Shown piece by piece: positions 55,462 through 63,699 of a stretch of 64,000 nt of DNA. Within the stretch, counting starts at the first letter, position 1, and every line of letters begins with the position of its first letter. The notes beneath the pieces were generated by a model. The model worked only from the letters and a program-made list of their open reading frames with translations, was not told the origin of the DNA and did no database searches. A program made the position numbers and the translations under genes. The stretch is from Salinimicrobium nanhaiense. GTDB taxonomy: Bacteria > Bacteroidota > Bacteroidia > Flavobacteriales > Flavobacteriaceae. The stretch spans positions 1-64,000 of the forward strand of contig JAAVJQ010000012.1 of NCBI GenBank assembly GCA_012038135.1. Reading direction: 5' to 3'.

Positions 55462-55755
55462 TTGAGAGTAATTGCAAAACGAATATTACGAGAATTCTGG
55501 GGAAATTATCCCGATAGCGAACAGCCATTACAAGCCTGGTTCCGGGAAGCTACAAAAGCAGATTGGAAAAGTCCCAACGAAATAAAATCTCAATACTCAT
55601 CAGCAAGTATATTGAAAAACAGTCGAATGGTTTTCAACATTTGTGGGAATAAATATCGACTTATTGTGGAAATTAATTTTCCCAGGAAATGGGTCTTCAT
55701 AAGATTTATTGGCACCCATAAGGAATATGGTACTATAGACGCAAATAATATTTGA
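55462..55755 (+). CDS. higB: HigB-family toxin (TTG start)
   Basis: 97 aa. Starts at TTG 55462, which gives MRVIAKRILREFWGNYPDSE, the normal HigB start; no ATG is available. Then LQAWFREATKADWKSPNEIK, the conserved VFNICGNKYRLIVEINF and IRFIGTHKEYGTID. Ribosome-dependent mRNA interferase. The toxin gene precedes the antitoxin, the order typical of hig. Confidence 0.93.
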   Translation: MRVIAKRILREFWGNYPDSEQPLQAWFREATKADWKSPNEIKSQYSSASILKNSRMVFNICGNKYRLIVEINFPRKWVFIRFIGTHKEYGTIDANNI

Positions 55756-55756
55756 T

Positions 55757-56113
55757 ATGGAAATAAAAGCAATTAAAACTGAGCAAGATTATAACCAGGC
55801 ATTGAAAAGATTAGAGGAAATTTTTCATGCAGAGATTGGCACCCCCGAAGGAGATGAAGCTGAAGTGCTATCTATTCTTATCGAAAAATATGAAGATGAA
55901 TATTATCTAATCGCAATGCCCGACCCTATTGAGGCAATTAAGTTCCGGATGGAACAAATGGGAATGAAACAAAAGGATCTGGCAGAAGCTATAGGTTTTA
56001 CCAGCCGGGTTAGTGAAATATTAAACAGAAAGCGCAAGCTAAATCTGAGTATGATAAGAAAATTAAATGCAACATTACATATTCCAACAGATGTCCTTAT
56101 ACAGGAATATTAG
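55757..56113 (+). CDS. higA: HigA-family antitoxin (XRE)
   Basis: 118 aa. The N-terminal half is an acidic helical region (LKRLEEIFHAEIGTPEGDEA); the C-terminal half is an XRE helix-turn-helix (MGMKQKDLAEAIGFTSRVSE, then LNRKRKLNLSMIRKL). Blocks HigB and binds the operon promoter in known systems. Starts one base after the toxin stop. Confidence 0.94.
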   Translation: MEIKAIKTEQDYNQALKRLEEIFHAEIGTPEGDEAEVLSILIEKYEDEYYLIAMPDPIEAIKFRMEQMGMKQKDLAEAIGFTSRVSEILNRKRKLNLSMIRKLNATLHIPTDVLIQEY

Positions 56114-56167
56114 AAGGTTGTAACCTGAAGCGCCGCAGAAAATTGGCAGGACTTAACCAGATAAACT

Positions 56168-56501
56168 AACCGCTGTCAGGGTTGCTAACCGCTGACAGGG
56201 TTTGAACCGCCCATATATACTTTTTTTGGCTGACCCGGGTTACGTCATTGCGAGCGCAGCGAAGCAATCCGCTATGGGTTGACCACAATGATACATAAAG
56301 GTAACGGCTGGCAGATGGCCGACTCCTCCTTTGTCGGATTCCCAATGACGTTACGCAGAGGGAATGCGTTCAATACTCAAATTCATTCTTATGCCCCCCT
56401 AAAGGCTGAGAATGAATTCACAACCGCTGTCAGGGTTGCTAACCGCTGACAGGGTTTGGACCGCCCTGAAGGCTGAGAATGAAATTGTTTTAGGAAATTG
56501 G
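56168..56501. repeat. Composite repeat, copy 1
   Basis: 334 bp, repeated at 58271-58605 in the same orientation. Ends are the hairpin pair CCGCTGTCAGGGTTGCTAAC / CCGCTGACAGGG (56168-56200 and 56421-56453). The middle carries CGTCATTG (56243-56250) and its inverse CAATGACG (56343-56350), enclosing gcgagcgcagcgaagcaatc, a sequence like the dispersed GCAATGAC elements of many Bacteroidota. No gene. Confidence 0.9.
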
Positions 56502-56575
56502 TGCTTGGATTTGATAAGCAGCCTTAACTATTTACCGGCAGTTTTGAAGATTCTACAACGCAGTTATAAAAATTT

Positions 56576-56593
56576 TGGTGTAAATTTACACCA
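56576..56593 (+). promoter_or_regulatory. parDE operator palindrome
   Basis: A perfect 18-bp palindrome TGGTGTAAATTTACACCA, 18 nt before the parD ATG at 56612. Ribbon-helix-helix antitoxins bind such sites to repress their operons. Confidence 0.7.
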
Positions 56594-56611
56594 TCTTATA
56601 AATTTTAAGTC

Positions 56612-56863
56612 ATGACAAGACAAAGTATATCCCTCACAGAACCTAATGATGAATGGTTAAAAGAGCAATTAAGGCAGGAAGAGTACAGCAGTAAAAGTGA
56701 ACTTATCAATGATTTGATCAGGAAAGAACGGGAAAAACAAAAAGAAATAGAATGGCTCCGAATGAAATTAATTGAAGGGGAAAAAAGCGGTTTTACCAAT
56801 TTATCTGCAGAAGAAATCTTAGCTCAATCTAAAGATCAGCTCCGCAGCAATGGCAAATTATAA
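56612..56863 (+). CDS. parD: ParD-family antitoxin (ribbon-helix-helix)
   Basis: 83 aa. N-terminal ribbon-helix-helix (QSISLTEPNDEWLKEQLRQE then YSSKSELINDLIRKERE), followed by a charged toxin-binding tail (GEKSGFTNLSAEEILAQSK). Overlaps the toxin gene by 14 nt. An 18-bp palindrome lies just upstream. Confidence 0.94.
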   Translation: MTRQSISLTEPNDEWLKEQLRQEEYSSKSELINDLIRKEREKQKEIEWLRMKLIEGEKSGFTNLSAEEILAQSKDQLRSNGKL

Positions 56864-57131
56864 ATTAAGCGAAGCTGCAAAGAATGACCTGATCCGACTA
56901 CATCAATATGGAATACACAAGTTCGGTGAAACTTTAGCTGACACCTACTTCCATGCCTTCTTTGATCAATTTGAAAAAATCTCGGAACAGCCATATCTTT
57001 TTGCTTCAGTAGATGTTGTTAAACCAGAATACAGACGCTGCGTACTCGGTATAGATAGTATTTATTACCGGATTATAGACAATTCGGTTGAAATTATACG
57101 GATAATTGGACGACAGGATTTCCGACTATAG
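56850..57131 (+). CDS. parE: ParE-family toxin
   Basis: 93 aa, RelE/ParE superfamily. YKLSEAAKNDLIRLHQYGIH, DTYFHAFFDQFEKISEQPYL, KPEYRRCVLGIDSIYYRIID and the C-terminal VEIIRIIGRQDFRL. ParE toxins poison DNA gyrase; this is inferred from family. Translationally coupled to parD. Confidence 0.94.
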   Translation: MANYKLSEAAKNDLIRLHQYGIHKFGETLADTYFHAFFDQFEKISEQPYLFASVDVVKPEYRRCVLGIDSIYYRIIDNSVEIIRIIGRQDFRL

Positions 57132-57624
57132 AAGTAGTAATTCGCTTCGCGCTGCGCAATTTTATCCTCCTCCGTTGAAGCTGTAAGTAAAATGTATGGA
57201 ATTTGGACAACCCTGTCAGCGGTTTTATACCCTGACAGCGGTTGCCGGTTTCCTGTTGCCGAGTTGTCGGTTGTCGGTTGTCGATTGTAGGATTCAAAAA
57301 TGAAATCTGCAATTTGGTGCTTGGTGCTTGGTGCTTGGTGGTTGGTGCTTGGTGCTTGGTGCTTACAGTTTCCTACCTGGTGCCTGAAATCTGGTGCTGG
57401 GGATTTAAAAAGTATTCTGATCTTGCTCCTGCCCATCCCCATTCTTTGCCCCTTTCCCTCCGAAAAATGCCAAAAAATAATGAGGTTTTTCTGTTGGATT
57501 TGTATTTTAGCACTACTGATGCTGTCATCTGAGAGCAACAAAGAAATGGACAGTTTATGGGCTGTATAGATCTTTTCTACTAGTATAAAACTGGAGGAAT
57601 TATTGTCGCAACAAGAAAAATAAT
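57132..57624. repeat. Repeat field with heptamer run, parE to DUF6398 gene
   Basis: Holds the hairpin pair CTGTCAGCGG/CTGACAGCGG (57212-57241), a cggttgtcggttgtcg run (57264-57285) and seven tandem TTGGTGC heptamers (57314-57362, one with a final g). Minus- and plus-strand open frames here are repeat translation. No gene. Confidence 0.8.
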
Positions 57625-58128
57625 ATGATGAATAAAGAAGAGATAAAGGCTAAAGAAGCATTGTTGATAGCACTGACAAATGATTTTTGTATTCAGCAGA
57701 TAAATGAAGAATACGCTGAACTCTGCCAAAGACTTATTAAGAAAATGGGAAGAAAAAGAGAAGTTCCTTTTAAAAGAGGAAAGGCAGAGATTTGGGCGGC
57801 TACAGTAATCTATACCATTGGCTCAATTAATTTTTTGTTTGACAAATCTTTTGAGCCTTATATTGAAAGCAAACGTATTCATGATCATTTTGGAACTAAG
57901 TCCAGTACCATCACCAATAAAGCTGCAGATATAAAGAAGATGTTTGACCTTTGGTATTACAACCCGGAATTCTCCACCGGGGCTATGCTCGATAACAACC
58001 CTATGAACAATTTAGTCATGGTAGATGATTTAATAGTTCCCGTTAACTCTTTGCCAGAAGATATGCAGGAATTAGTTAAGCAGGCAAGAGCTCAGGGTAA
58101 AGACATTTCTTTTACTACTAAGGAATAG
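57625..58128 (+). CDS. DUF6398-domain protein
   Basis: 167 aa from ATG 57625 (a second ATG follows directly). The domain has LCQRLIKKMGRKREVPFKRG, IWAATVIYTIGSINFLFD and HFGTKSSTITNKAADIKKMF followed by WYYNPEFST; this block is characteristic of DUF6398, often near mobile or defence genes. Helix-turn-helix-like region at FGTKSSTITNKA. Function unknown. It sits alone between two repeat fields, and its neighbour is the parDE module. Confidence 0.75.
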   Translation: MMNKEEIKAKEALLIALTNDFCIQQINEEYAELCQRLIKKMGRKREVPFKRGKAEIWAATVIYTIGSINFLFDKSFEPYIESKRIHDHFGTKSSTITNKAADIKKMFDLWYYNPEFSTGAMLDNNPMNNLVMVDDLIVPVNSLPEDMQELVKQARAQGKDISFTTKE

Positions 58129-58270
58129 GAATCGTTCCACTTAGGCTTCTATAACTGTAAACAAAGGAAGTTTTTGCGGGTAAATGCCTGGAATTTTGAT
58201 TCAAGGTTTATGGTTTATGGTTTATGATTTCGGATTCAAAAATGGAATTTGGAATTTAAAAAGACGTATC

Positions 58271-58605
58271 AACCGCTGTCAGGGTTGCTAACCGCTGACA
58301 GGGTTTGAACCGAACATATATACTTTTTTGTCTGCCCCGGGTTACGTCATTGCGAGCGCAGCGAAGCAATCCGCCATGGGTTGACCACAATGATACATAA
58401 AGGTAACGGCAGGCAAATTGCCGCCGCCGCCTTCGTCGGACTTCCAATGACGTTACGCAGAGGGAATGCGTTCAGTACTCAAATTCATTCTTTTGCCCCG
58501 CCATAAAGGCTGCGAATGAATTCACAACCGCTGTCAGGGTTGCTAACCGCTGACAGGGTTTGGACCGCCCTAAAGGCTGAGAATAAATTTGTGTTAGGAA
58601 ATTGG
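58271..58605. repeat. Composite repeat, copy 2
   Basis: 335 bp, same orientation and about 85-90% like the copy at 56168. Hairpin pairs at 58271-58303 and 58524-58556, internal CGTCATTG (58345-58352) and CAATGACG (58445-58452). Together with copy 1 it brackets parDE and the DUF6398 gene. Confidence 0.9.
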
Positions 58606-58609
58606 CCCT

Positions 58610-58729
58610 CCTGCGCAAAATGATCCGGCGGGTAAATGCCTGGAATTTGGCGTTTGGTGCCTGGAATTTGGAATTTGGAATTTGGTGCTTGGAATTTAGA
58701 TTTTGCCGTTATTCCTTATTCCTTAAACC
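58610..58729. repeat. ggaatttgg degenerate run
   Basis: A string of 'ggaatttgg' and 'ggtgcttgg' units (58640-58700) after a ccggcgggtaaatgc fragment shared with the 185-bp array. No gene. Confidence 0.6.
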
Positions 58730-59749
58730 TTATTCATTCAAAACAGTGATCCACTCCTCCTTCACGATCTCCCAATCAAACTTCCTGACTTTCTCAAAAG
58801 CGGCCTGGGCGATCTGCTGACATTTTTCTGGATTTTGGAGCAAGTCTTCTATAGCTGCGACCATTGCAGAGACATCCTTTTGTGGTACGAGAATACCATC
58901 TTTGCCGTTGTCTATAAGGTAAGGCATTCCGCCGACATCTGTGGAGATCACCGGAAGGCCGAGGGCCATGGCTTCTATGACACTAATGGGCGTGTTATCG
59001 ACATCTGTGGAATTGATGAAGAAATCATAATCTACTGCGATGGCTGCCCAATCTTTCTTCTTCATTTTGCCGGGGAATTCCACGGGTAAATTGTGTTGGG
59101 CTGCATATTCCATGCACTTAGCCAGAGAACCGTCCTTCTCCGGTCCCACCATACATAGCTTCGCTTCAGGTTGTTGTTTGTACACCTGTTCGAAAACCTT
59201 TACGGTCATAAGGGGATTATAACGTTCCTGGAATCGGCGGACCCACAGAAAATTGGGTTTAAATGTCCTCCTCTCCTTAAAAGGATAATTCTCCAGGGTA
59301 ATAGAGTTAGGAATGATCCGGGAGTTGGTAAAGCCGTGATCAACGAAAATATCATACAGAAAATGTGAGGGTGCCACGTTTACACGGGCGTTGCCGAAGA
59401 GCGACTTGGTAAGATTTGGGGTTTTATCCAGGCGTTCCTTTAAATTTCCTCCGTGTAATATGGGGATATAAGGCAGTTTTAACTGCTGACATAACTTTCC
59501 AATACTATAGGCATAATAAAAGTTCTGCGCACCATAGGTGTCGATAAGCACAACATCGGTTTCTTTGCGATGACTCCAGATCAGAGAAAGCATTTCTACC
59601 AGGCGAAGTGCCTTGTTGTCTTTAGCAGAGGCCGTCTTCACCCAATATCCCTCCTGCTTCAATACTTCACTGAAAAAAGAGATATAGGTAGCGGTAAAGG
59701 TGGGATTGGAAAGATTGTTACCTATATAAAGAATTCTTTTTTTCATCAA
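58730..59749 (-). CDS. Glycosyltransferase, family 4
   Basis: 339 aa with a normal ATG (MMKKRILYIGNNLSNPTFTA). GT-B fold with VVLIDTYGAQNFYYAY, IPILHGGNLKERLDKTPNLT and AMALGLPVISTDVGGMPYLI. It is the close paralogue of the gene at 52377-53390, both on the minus strand, with the TA stretch between them. Its product probably transfers a sugar in exopolysaccharide or O-antigen assembly. Adjacent to the Wzy-like gene, with no gap. Confidence 0.93.
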   Translation of the reverse strand: MMKKRILYIGNNLSNPTFTATYISFFSEVLKQEGYWVKTASAKDNKALRLVEMLSLIWSHRKETDVVLIDTYGAQNFYYAYSIGKLCQQLKLPYIPILHGGNLKERLDKTPNLTKSLFGNARVNVAPSHFLYDIFVDHGFTNSRIIPNSITLENYPFKERRTFKPNFLWVRRFQERYNPLMTVKVFEQVYKQQPEAKLCMVGPEKDGSLAKCMEYAAQHNLPVEFPGKMKKKDWAAIAVDYDFFINSTDVDNTPISVIEAMALGLPVISTDVGGMPYLIDNGKDGILVPQKDVSAMVAAIEDLLQNPEKCQQIAQAAFEKVRKFDWEIVKEEWITVLNE

Positions 59750-61096
59750 CTATTCTATAGCCGTACCGGCAGTTTTTGCTTCAAGGCTTTTTATTTTCCC
59801 CGGACTTTTCTTGTCATCCACAATGTATAGGAGGGCCAATCCATACACAAAAGCCGGTAAGGCAATTCTCATGGCCGAATGATTGATCGTGAGGAACCAA
59901 AAGGCTAAGAACGCCAAAAAATAATAATTGTTTTTAAATTTGGTCCAGAAAATTATGGGAACAAATATAAGAATTAGAACGGCTATTACTCCTAACATAC
60001 CATGTTCGGATAATAGGCGGCTAACTTCATTATGAGTTGCAATCTCCACTCCCATATTTTCTTCTCTATATTCCTTGCCTTTACCCACTCCTATACCGAT
60101 TACGGGATTGTGATAAAAACCTTCCAATTCTGTCTTCACCAGTTCCACCCTACCGGTACTTATATCTCCTTTTGACTCCCCCAGGGCATTTTCATTTGCA
60201 TACCGGTTGCCAATTAATCCAAATGTCACGGCAGAAGTTGAAATCCAGATCAATAAAAAGGCAATACCTATTATGATCACCTTAATTTGGACGCTCGCTT
60301 TTTCCCTTCTGTTCTGTTTGTAATACATTACAACAATGAATGCAACTATAGATACCAAAGCAGTGAAGACTCCACCTCTTGAAAAGGTCACCACTGCTCT
60401 GTATCCCATTAAGCCAAGAAGTCCCAGATCAATTAAATTGATCATTTTATTTTTTATAGTAAACAATCGGGCAACCAGTAAAAACGCTCCTAATCCAAAA
60501 ACAGTAGCTATTTGGTTGGGTCCATACCCTCCTGTGGCCGCGTAGTTGCCAGAGAGGTGAATTATCTCCTGTCGCAGGGTAGGAGTGTAAAGAAACAGGT
60601 AGAACATTTGGGACAAGAGAGGCAGGAGCATCATCATGAGCACCATCTCCAAATCATCCTTTTTAATTTTTTTATAGTAACAGTACAATGCGGAAATTCC
60701 AAGGCAAACAGGTCCCGCCAGGTTAAAAGCCACTTGTTTTCGGAATTCAACATCATAACTTATAGTCATGGATCCAACAATTATACCTGGCATCAGGATT
60801 AAAAGATAGATCCAAAACGGCACTGTTTTGGAAGAAGTTCCTTTAAAGAACATTCCAATTACTAGAAAAAGGATAACTGCATATTTTCCTGTTTCATAAA
60901 AAAACAGACCATCCGTCATTCTCCAATACACCTCGGCACCAGCAATATAAGCTGCAGCCAGGAGAGCTTCATTGTTTCGGTTTTTGTTTTGAAGAATGAT
61001 GAAAAGAAAATACCCAATCGCTCCCAGGAAGTAAAAAACAGATACTTTTTGGAAAGTATAAATTGCAAAAGCTATCCCTATATGTACCAGGAGCAA
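59750..61096 (-). CDS. O-antigen ligase/polymerase-like membrane protein (Wzy_C)
   Basis: 448 aa, about ten to twelve membrane segments. The large loop after the middle (GRVELVKTELEGFYHNPVIG, then IGVGKGKEYREENMGVEIATHNEVSRLL, read as two blocks) is the Wzy_C/WaaL motif with the conserved THNEV. Joins or polymerises glycan repeat units at the periplasmic face. Between two glycosyltransferase genes in the cluster. Confidence 0.88.
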   Translation of the reverse strand: MLLVHIGIAFAIYTFQKVSVFYFLGAIGYFLFIILQNKNRNNEALLAAAYIAGAEVYWRMTDGLFFYETGKYAVILFLVIGMFFKGTSSKTVPFWIYLLILMPGIIVGSMTISYDVEFRKQVAFNLAGPVCLGISALYCYYKKIKKDDLEMVLMMMLLPLLSQMFYLFLYTPTLRQEIIHLSGNYAATGGYGPNQIATVFGLGAFLLVARLFTIKNKMINLIDLGLLGLMGYRAVVTFSRGGVFTALVSIVAFIVVMYYKQNRREKASVQIKVIIIGIAFLLIWISTSAVTFGLIGNRYANENALGESKGDISTGRVELVKTELEGFYHNPVIGIGVGKGKEYREENMGVEIATHNEVSRLLSEHGMLGVIAVLILIFVPIIFWTKFKNNYYFLAFLAFWFLTINHSAMRIALPAFVYGLALLYIVDDKKSPGKIKSLEAKTAGTAIE

Positions 61097-61166
61097 TTTT
61101 ACATATCGGGTATGGAGAATGCTTTTGATCGTTTAAGATTTATATTTTGTTTATGACATGAAAGCT

Positions 61167-62237
61167 CTATATTACTGGAATATATTCAAAAAAATTAATT
61201 ACCTCCAGAATATTTTTTTCTTCTGAATATTCTACAAAAACTTTTAAATTCAGAACCTCTGCATCCTTTTCCTTTTCAGGGGTATTGCAAAGATAAAAGT
61301 TTATTGCTTCTGCCAGGGCTTTAGCATCACAAGGTGGTACTAACTTTCCCGCATCTCTTAGTACTTCGGCGCATTGCCCAACCTCTGTACACACCACAGG
61401 TAATCCTGCCCTTCCATATTCCAGCAAGGCAACGGGCAATCCTTCAGAAGCAGAGGACAGCACTCCCAGATCGGCCTGCTTCAATAGAAACCCTATATTT
61501 CCCTGCTCCCCGTAGATAAAGACTTTTTCTTCCAATTCATTGTTAGAGATATACTTATTTATTTCTTCTGAATAATCATCCTTCTCAACTTTTCCCACTA
61601 AATGCAAGCCAAGATTCGAGTTAGTTCCTGATATTAACCGAAAAGCCTTTAACAAATTGAGATGATCTTTCTGTGGTCGGAAGTTGGCCACGCAGATGAT
61701 CTTAAAGCTGTCTCCTCCTTTTAGTTCCACTTTTTCTCCTGAACCGGAATTCTCGGGAAGAAAATTTTTAAAAAGCCTGACTTCCTTACTGTAAAGATTT
61801 TTCTTTGACCAGGCTTCAAGATCTTTATTCACAGCAATAATTCCGTCGAAATATTTGGAGGCAGGTCTTAATAATCCCGGTTTTCTATTGCTCAGCTCCC
61901 TCCCGTAATGGTCATGCCATACCAGCTTTACCCCCGGCAGACTCAGCTTCACCATCAGCGCCAGGAACCAGGAGCTGCTATGGGCCTGGATAAGGTCGAT
62001 TTTATTCTCTTTTACAAACTTTCGCAGCTTTGAAAATGCCTGCAGGTCCAGGGTGTTTTTTTTGTTCAGAAACAGGTAGCCTACTTCGGGAGCTAATTGT
62101 TTTTTGAGCAACCCTTCCATTCGGGTACAGCAGAGAAATGATGCGTCAATGCGTTTTGCAAGCGCGTTGGTGTAAGTGACGGACATTTTTTCAGCCCCTC
62201 CACTTCTTAACGAATCGATTAATTGTAATACTCGCAT
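61167..62237 (-). CDS. Glycosyltransferase, family 4
   Basis: 356 aa. MRVLQLIDSLRSGGAEKMSV is a typical GT4 start (Gly-Gly-x-Glu). C-terminal half: FKIICVANFRPQKDHLNLLK and the donor-binding ASEGLPVALLEYGRAGLPVV. Acts at the cytoplasmic membrane face; sugar and linkage unknown. 70 bp upstream of the Wzy-like gene. Confidence 0.92.
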   Translation of the reverse strand: MRVLQLIDSLRSGGAEKMSVTYTNALAKRIDASFLCCTRMEGLLKKQLAPEVGYLFLNKKNTLDLQAFSKLRKFVKENKIDLIQAHSSSWFLALMVKLSLPGVKLVWHDHYGRELSNRKPGLLRPASKYFDGIIAVNKDLEAWSKKNLYSKEVRLFKNFLPENSGSGEKVELKGGDSFKIICVANFRPQKDHLNLLKAFRLISGTNSNLGLHLVGKVEKDDYSEEINKYISNNELEEKVFIYGEQGNIGFLLKQADLGVLSSASEGLPVALLEYGRAGLPVVCTEVGQCAEVLRDAGKLVPPCDAKALAEAINFYLCNTPEKEKDAEVLNLKVFVEYSEEKNILEVINFFEYIPVI

Positions 62238-62385
62238 TTATCTGTTTTCCGTTTACTGTTTACCGTTTTCTGTTGGTTCTGTTTACTGTTTACCGTTTGC
62301 CGTTCTTTTATGATTCACATTAAGCTCCGCGACTGGAAGGAGGGGATGGTCGAAGTGCTGATTTACGCAATGCTTTCTTTACTCT
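62238..62385. repeat. tttaccgttt repeat stretch
   Basis: Contains gtttactgtttaccgttttc twice (about 62250-62305), then gttctgtttactg variants. No gene. Same style as the repeats elsewhere in this part of the window. Confidence 0.65.
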
Positions 62386-63699
62386 TCACTCTTTCCCCGT
62401 TTTACCCCTCCCCCTAAAGGGAGCCGGGGAAAGCTTTCCACTTTCAGCAACTCTATTCTTATTCGAATTTAATAATACCTCCTGAATAGCTCCTTCAAAC
62501 CTTTCCAACGTATACTGCTGACTCCATTTTTTTGCTGCCTCAGACATTCTTTTCATTTCCTGCGTATCCTGTAAAAGGAGTTCAACTTTATCCATGTTAC
62601 TACTAAGCAAGTCTTGGTTCTTGGCTCTTGGCTCTTGATTCTCACTTTCCACTTCCCTCTCTCCACTCTCCACGCGGCTCACTCCAAGATACTCCCGAGA
62701 AATAAGAATTCCTCTCGAGCCGCCTCCGAGCATCCACGGCACGCAGCTTACCGGAGTTGCGATAGGAATACAGCCAAAGAACATACCTTCGGCAATGGCT
62801 TTCGGCCAGCCTTCAGATCTTGATGGCAGGATCACAAAGTGGGCTTTTTGATAGGCTTCTTTTAATTCTTCTAAAGGTCGGCTGCCTTTTAAGATGACCG
62901 TATCCTCCAGTTCATGCTCAGTAACATATTTTTCCAGCTTATTTCTTTCCGGGCCGTCGCCATAAATTTCCAGGCTGGCAAAAAATTTTCCGCCTGCACT
63001 TCTCCTATTAACTATTAACTCCTGCACTAATTTTACCGCCTCCAGTGGCCGCTTCCCCTCCACCAGGTTACCCACAAATAAAAAAGTAAAAGGTTCTGAA
63101 AATGTCTTTTTAGACACCTCAGCTTTTTCTTTTTCGGAAAAGGAAGCTGTAAAAAAAGGAATAATGTTCTTTGATTGATCAGGCCATTCCCCATATACCA
63201 GCACCTGCATATTCCGTGTCAAAAAGGTGTTGCTTAAAAGCCATTTTTGAAACCTGTAGGTCAAAGGCTGTTTCGCCCCCGGATCCCAGTTCCCTGCATA
63301 TTTAGCTGATTTGGACTTAGAAGGAAAAAAGATCTGACAAATACACGCCAGCAACCCAACATTCCCCGGACACCTCAAATGCAAATGATCTGCCCGCCTC
63401 ATTGCACCGAACATTTTAAAAAAGATGTATGGAATTTTCACAATAGCCTTTACAGCGCCTAAGAAATTGAGAAGATTAAAAGCAGGAACTTCAGTAAAAC
63501 TCAGTTTTGAATGTTCATAAGCAATCCCATTCCCTCCCAGTCCCCCAGTCTGCAAGTCCCCTCGTCTCCTCGTCCCAACAACCTTTACCTCCTCCACATG
63601 TTTCAACCACAAGTTCATCTCCCTTACATAGGGCGCATAGGCATAATACCGCCCATCACGCTCTGTATGTTCCACATGGGTGAAGATTGCGAATCGCAT
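62386..63699 (-). CDS. Glycosyltransferase, family 4, with repeat-derived segments
   Basis: 437 aa. GT4 features: FLFVGNLVEGKRPLEAVKLV, IYGDGPERNKLEKYV, KGSRPLEELKEAYQKAHFVI and LPSRSEGWPKAIAEGMFFGC. Three parts look out of place: about 41-57 (RRRGDLQTGGLGGNGIAYE), about 338-364 (VESGEREVESENQEPRAKNQ) and the last 20 residues (AESGKLSPAPFRGRGKTGKE). They are encoded by sequences matching the window's intergenic repeats, such as cttggttcttggctcttggc and cctccccctaaagggagccg. Still one open frame, so the protein may tolerate them as loops and tail. The start overlaps the stop of the methyltransferase gene. Confidence 0.9.
   Translation of the reverse strand: MRFAIFTHVEHTERDGRYYAYAPYVREMNLWLKHVEEVKVVGTRRRGDLQTGGLGGNGIAYEHSKLSFTEVPAFNLLNFLGAVKAIVKIPYIFFKMFGAMRRADHLHLRCPGNVGLLACICQIFFPSKSKSAKYAGNWDPGAKQPLTYRFQKWLLSNTFLTRNMQVLVYGEWPDQSKNIIPFFTASFSEKEKAEVSKKTFSEPFTFLFVGNLVEGKRPLEAVKLVQELIVNRRSAGGKFFASLEIYGDGPERNKLEKYVTEHELEDTVILKGSRPLEELKEAYQKAHFVILPSRSEGWPKAIAEGMFFGCIPIATPVSCVPWMLGGGSRGILISREYLGVSRVESGEREVESENQEPRAKNQDLLSSNMDKVELLLQDTQEMKRMSEAAKKWSQQYTLERFEGAIQEVLLNSNKNRVAESGKLSPAPFRGRGKTGKE

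Noticed and set aside
57065..57541. 158-aa minus-strand frame with TNHQAPSTKHQ-type peptides
   Set aside because: It is antisense to the parE end and to the TTGGTGC heptamer run; the peptide is simply the translated repeat.
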